Part shown: in pieces, positions 21,349 to 21,918 of the stretch
Layout of the letters: the number at the start of each line of letters is the position of its first letter
How positions within the stretch are numbered: position 1 is the first letter of the stretch
From: a virus
Strand: one strand, 5' to 3'
IMG/VR virus record: IMGVR_UViG_3300020443_000005
Coordinates: 1 to 21,918 of that record
DNA: 21,918 nt
The notes under the pieces: generated by a model
Told to the model about the DNA's origin: nothing
What the model saw: only the letters and a program-made list of their open reading frames with translations
The model's database searches: none
Translations under genes and position numbers: made by a program

Positions 21349-21621
21349 TCAAATTATTCGATTTTTTGCAAATCGTTTCAAATCACAATACACTTCCATT
21401 CCCTCTTGTAATAACGTGGGTGTATCAGAAACCATATCGATTAGCATTTGATAATCTTTCCGTGCTTCATCGGCGGTTTCATATTCAAATGATGTTTCTA
21501 TAATGACATCATCCAATTTGAATTTAACAGTAATTTCTTCATTACTATGGTAACTAATACCTTTCAAATTTTTTTTGGATAGATCGATTAAGGTGTGTTC
21601 GATATCATTCAGTTGTAGCAT
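21349..21621 (-). CDS. Small unrecognised protein (90 aa)
   Basis: Function unknown. The product is acidic and mixed alpha/beta: L-N-D-I-E-H-T-L-I-D-L, then I-T-V-K-F-K-L-D-D-V-I-I-E-T-S-F-E-Y-E-T, then a helix A-R-K-D-Y-Q-M-L-I-D. It has one Cys (C79). The ATG at 21621 is chosen because AAGGAG lies 7-12 nt upstream; a TTG one codon earlier is rejected. It overlaps the preceding gene by 17 nt. The next gene downstream has its own strong promoter. Confidence 0.7.
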   Translation of the reverse strand: MLQLNDIEHTLIDLSKKNLKGISYHSNEEITVKFKLDDVIIETSFEYETADEARKDYQMLIDMVSDTPTLLQEGMEVYCDLKRFAKNRII

Positions 21622-21918
21622 CAAAAATCTCCTTCATAATTTTAATATATTTATCACTTTCTAAATTCAAAAATTCTGCGTATCTGTCATATCTATATTG
21701 TTCGGATGGAAAAATATATGACTCTTTTATATCATTGGCAATTCTTTTACTGAATCCTAGAATTTTATCCATAATAATATAAGTTTCCACTTCAATCATT
21801 CTTTGCTGAACAAATCGAAAAATGATAGGATGGTCGTCTTCTTCGACATCAAATAATCTATCGAATTCTAATCCTCTTGCAATTAGAAATTCATTCACTT
21901 CTTTTAAGTCTTTCTCAA
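21605..21918 (-). CDS. Unrecognised acidic helical protein, probably partial at the window edge
   Basis: The frame is open to the edge of the window, so the true start may lie outside. A GTG at 21898 is possible but has no clear ribosome-binding site, and the residues before it (E-K-D-L-K-E) continue a helix. The visible part reads E-F-L-I-A-R-G-L-E-F-D-R-L-F-D, then D-H-P-I-I-F-R-F-V-Q-Q-R, then K-Y-I-K-I-M-K-E-I-F-D. No domain is recognised. It overlaps the next gene by 17 nt and is likely in one operon with it. Confidence 0.6.
   Translation of the reverse strand, partial: EKDLKEVNEFLIARGLEFDRLFDVEEDDHPIIFRFVQQRMIEVETYIIMDKILGFSKRIANDIKESYIFPSEQYRYDRYAEFLNLESDKYIKIMKEIFDATTE

Noticed and set aside
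1-21918. CRISPR arrays, insertion sequences, integrase or attachment sites
   Set aside because: No direct-repeat arrays, transposase or integrase frames, or terminal repeats were seen by reading; the tRNAs are phage genes with no sign of an integration junction.

Overview
The window is a piece of a T4-superfamily myovirus genome, most likely a marine phage related to cyanomyophages and pelagimyophages. The signs are: baseplate and tail genes that resemble T4 gp5, gp27, gp53, gp48, gp4 and gp26/gp51; a gp32-type single-stranded-DNA-binding protein; T4-type late promoter boxes (TATAAATA); very tight gene packing with TAATG and ATGA overlaps; phage tRNA genes with encoded CCA ends; and metabolic genes of the kind marine phages carry. 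No host genes, integrase, insertion sequence or CRISPR array is visible. The host cannot be told from this window. All family names come from reading the translated sequences, not from a database search.

Layout. (1) 134-6394, minus strand: a structural operon read in the order gp48-like tail-tube cap, gp53-like wedge, gp27-like hub, gp5-like hub/spike without a lysozyme domain, and an 806-residue unrecognised protein, ending at a hairpin near 82-117. (2) 6425-6444: a perfect 20-bp palindrome that places one late promoter box on each strand between the divergent operons. (3) 6448-14317, plus strand: gp4-like head-completion nuclease, a gp2-like candidate, a tail-tube-fold protein (gp54/gp19-like), gp26-like, a gp51-like segment in the -1 frame, a 90-residue protein, an IscA/HesB-type iron-sulfur carrier, a 1063-residue probable tape measure, then under its own late promoter a 291-residue structural candidate and a 76-residue protein. 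(4) 14319-16012, minus strand: a consensus-like sigma70 promoter driving a 26-residue membrane peptide, tRNA-Tyr, tRNA-Ile and a chain of six small genes, two of them very short (49 and 35 codons). (5) 16009-19838, minus strand: an accessory island with a small membrane-associated protein, two tandem paralogous Fe(II)/2-oxoglutarate-oxygenase-like proteins, a terminator, a structured intergenic stretch, tRNA-Asp, and a flavin-dependent tryptophan-halogenase-like enzyme. (6) 19861-21918, minus strand: gp32 with its own terminator, and small genes behind a perfect TTGACA-17-TATAAT promoter that overlaps a late box and two inverted repeats.

How it works together. Regions 1-3 build the baseplate hub, tail tube and head-tail joint late in infection. 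Regions 4 and 6 look like early or middle functions (tRNAs, replication protein, small host-takeover candidates), some with a second late promoter. Region 5 is the most unusual: a viral halogenase beside two copies of an oxygenase-like family that is also found next to bacterial tryptophan halogenases, which suggests a small oxidative tailoring pathway. The other strong novelty is a candidate programmed -1 frameshift joining gp26 to the gp51-like segment, with an internal Shine-Dalgarno-like run, the slippery heptamer T TTT TTC and a perfect 9-bp downstream stem, immediately upstream of the probable tape-measure gene, as in the tail-chaperone frameshift of many other phages.
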